Shown here piece after piece: positions 63,959 to 64,000 of a stretch of 64,000 nucleotides of DNA. The DNA is taken from positions 91,016 to 155,015 of the forward strand of contig JAFLBE010000002.1 in NCBI GenBank assembly GCA_017303995.1. Reading direction: 5' to 3'. Each line of letters opens with the position of its first letter. Position 1 is the first letter of the stretch. Below the pieces are notes generated by a model. That model worked only from the letters and a program-made list of their open reading frames with translations, was not told the origin of the DNA and ran no database searches. Source of the stretch: Bacteroidota bacterium. Lineage in GTDB: Bacteria; Bacteroidota; JABWAT01. Both the position numbers and the translations under genes were made by a program.

Positions 63959-64000
63959 ATGAAATTTTTACCGTATCCTCTTGCCTTAGCCTTCGCTGCC
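63959..64000 (+). CDS. Start of an exported protein (cut by window edge)
   Basis: Fourteen codons visible, reading MKFLPYPLALAFAA, which looks like the hydrophobic core of a signal peptide. An alternative ATG six bases upstream is in frame. Only the coding beginning is present, so the identity is unknown. Confidence 0.4.
   Translation, partial: MKFLPYPLALAFAA

Noticed and set aside
63883..64000. Minus-strand open frame at the right edge
   Set aside because: It is only the antisense of the putative signal peptide start on the plus strand and has no recognisable product.

Overview
The window looks like a chromosomal segment from a member of the FCB group, probably a Bacteroidota-related lineage of the Ignavibacteria, Kapabacteria or Rhodothermia type. 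The evidence is a PorX-type response regulator with a PglZ domain (a type IX secretion regulator), SusC/TonB-style outer-membrane proteins, many lipoproteins, the order trigger factor-clpP-clpX, and roughly 42% G+C in a core gene (25 of 60 bases in the line starting at 11881, counted by eye). No tool was run. All family calls come from reading motifs.

Layout. Positions 1-8261 (minus strand) hold a truncated TonB receptor, a small Cys-rich membrane protein, a leucine-dehydrogenase-type enzyme, a BtuFCD-like cobalamin/metal-chelate ABC importer, an outer-membrane barrel, a YbjN-like protein and a class A beta-lactamase-like lipoprotein. Positions 8583-15748 (plus strand) hold housekeeping genes: porX, tsaE, tsaB, accD, arginase, panC, a Bax-inhibitor-1 protein, and a tiny abundant-type lipoprotein behind a near-perfect sigma-54 promoter. 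Positions 15775-17840 (minus) hold an unusual ATP-dependent DNA ligase homologue whose catalytic motifs are eroded, coupled to a DUF4442 protein. A small secreted protein follows at 18020.

Positions 18642-56495 (minus) form one very large surface-polysaccharide locus, read right to left. A winged-helix/nucleotidyltransferase-like regulator is its first gene, behind a clear sigma-70-like promoter that overlaps a perfect palindrome. Next come an ABC-2 glycan exporter permease (Wzm), a lipid-linked-sugar module (GtrB-like GT2, FAD oxidoreductase, UPF0104 flippase-like protein, GT-C enzyme), the exporter ATPase (Wzt) with a carbohydrate-binding tail, and a nonulosonate (sialic-acid-like) module: SGNH protein, NeuB-cytidylyltransferase fusion, second NeuB, KdsC-like phosphatase. 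About fifteen glycosyltransferases, a nucleotide-sugar epimerase, an asparagine-synthetase-like amidotransferase, a Wzy-like membrane protein and duplicated acetyltransferases complete it. Base composition is mosaic (14/60 G+C in the line at 39421, 28/60 at 31021), so the locus looks assembled from several sources.

Positions 57001-64000 hold an FkbM methyltransferase (plus), clpX, clpP and tig (minus), tRNA-Leu(UAG), a GH53 endo-galactanase lipoprotein, a short SGNH-like protein that may be truncated, and the first codons of a further plus-strand gene. Intergenic spaces carry a striking family of short repeats built on AACTTATAACTTGTAACT-like words. Three copies of a longer composite repeat sit in the same orientation just upstream of the start codons of tsaB, wzm and wzt.
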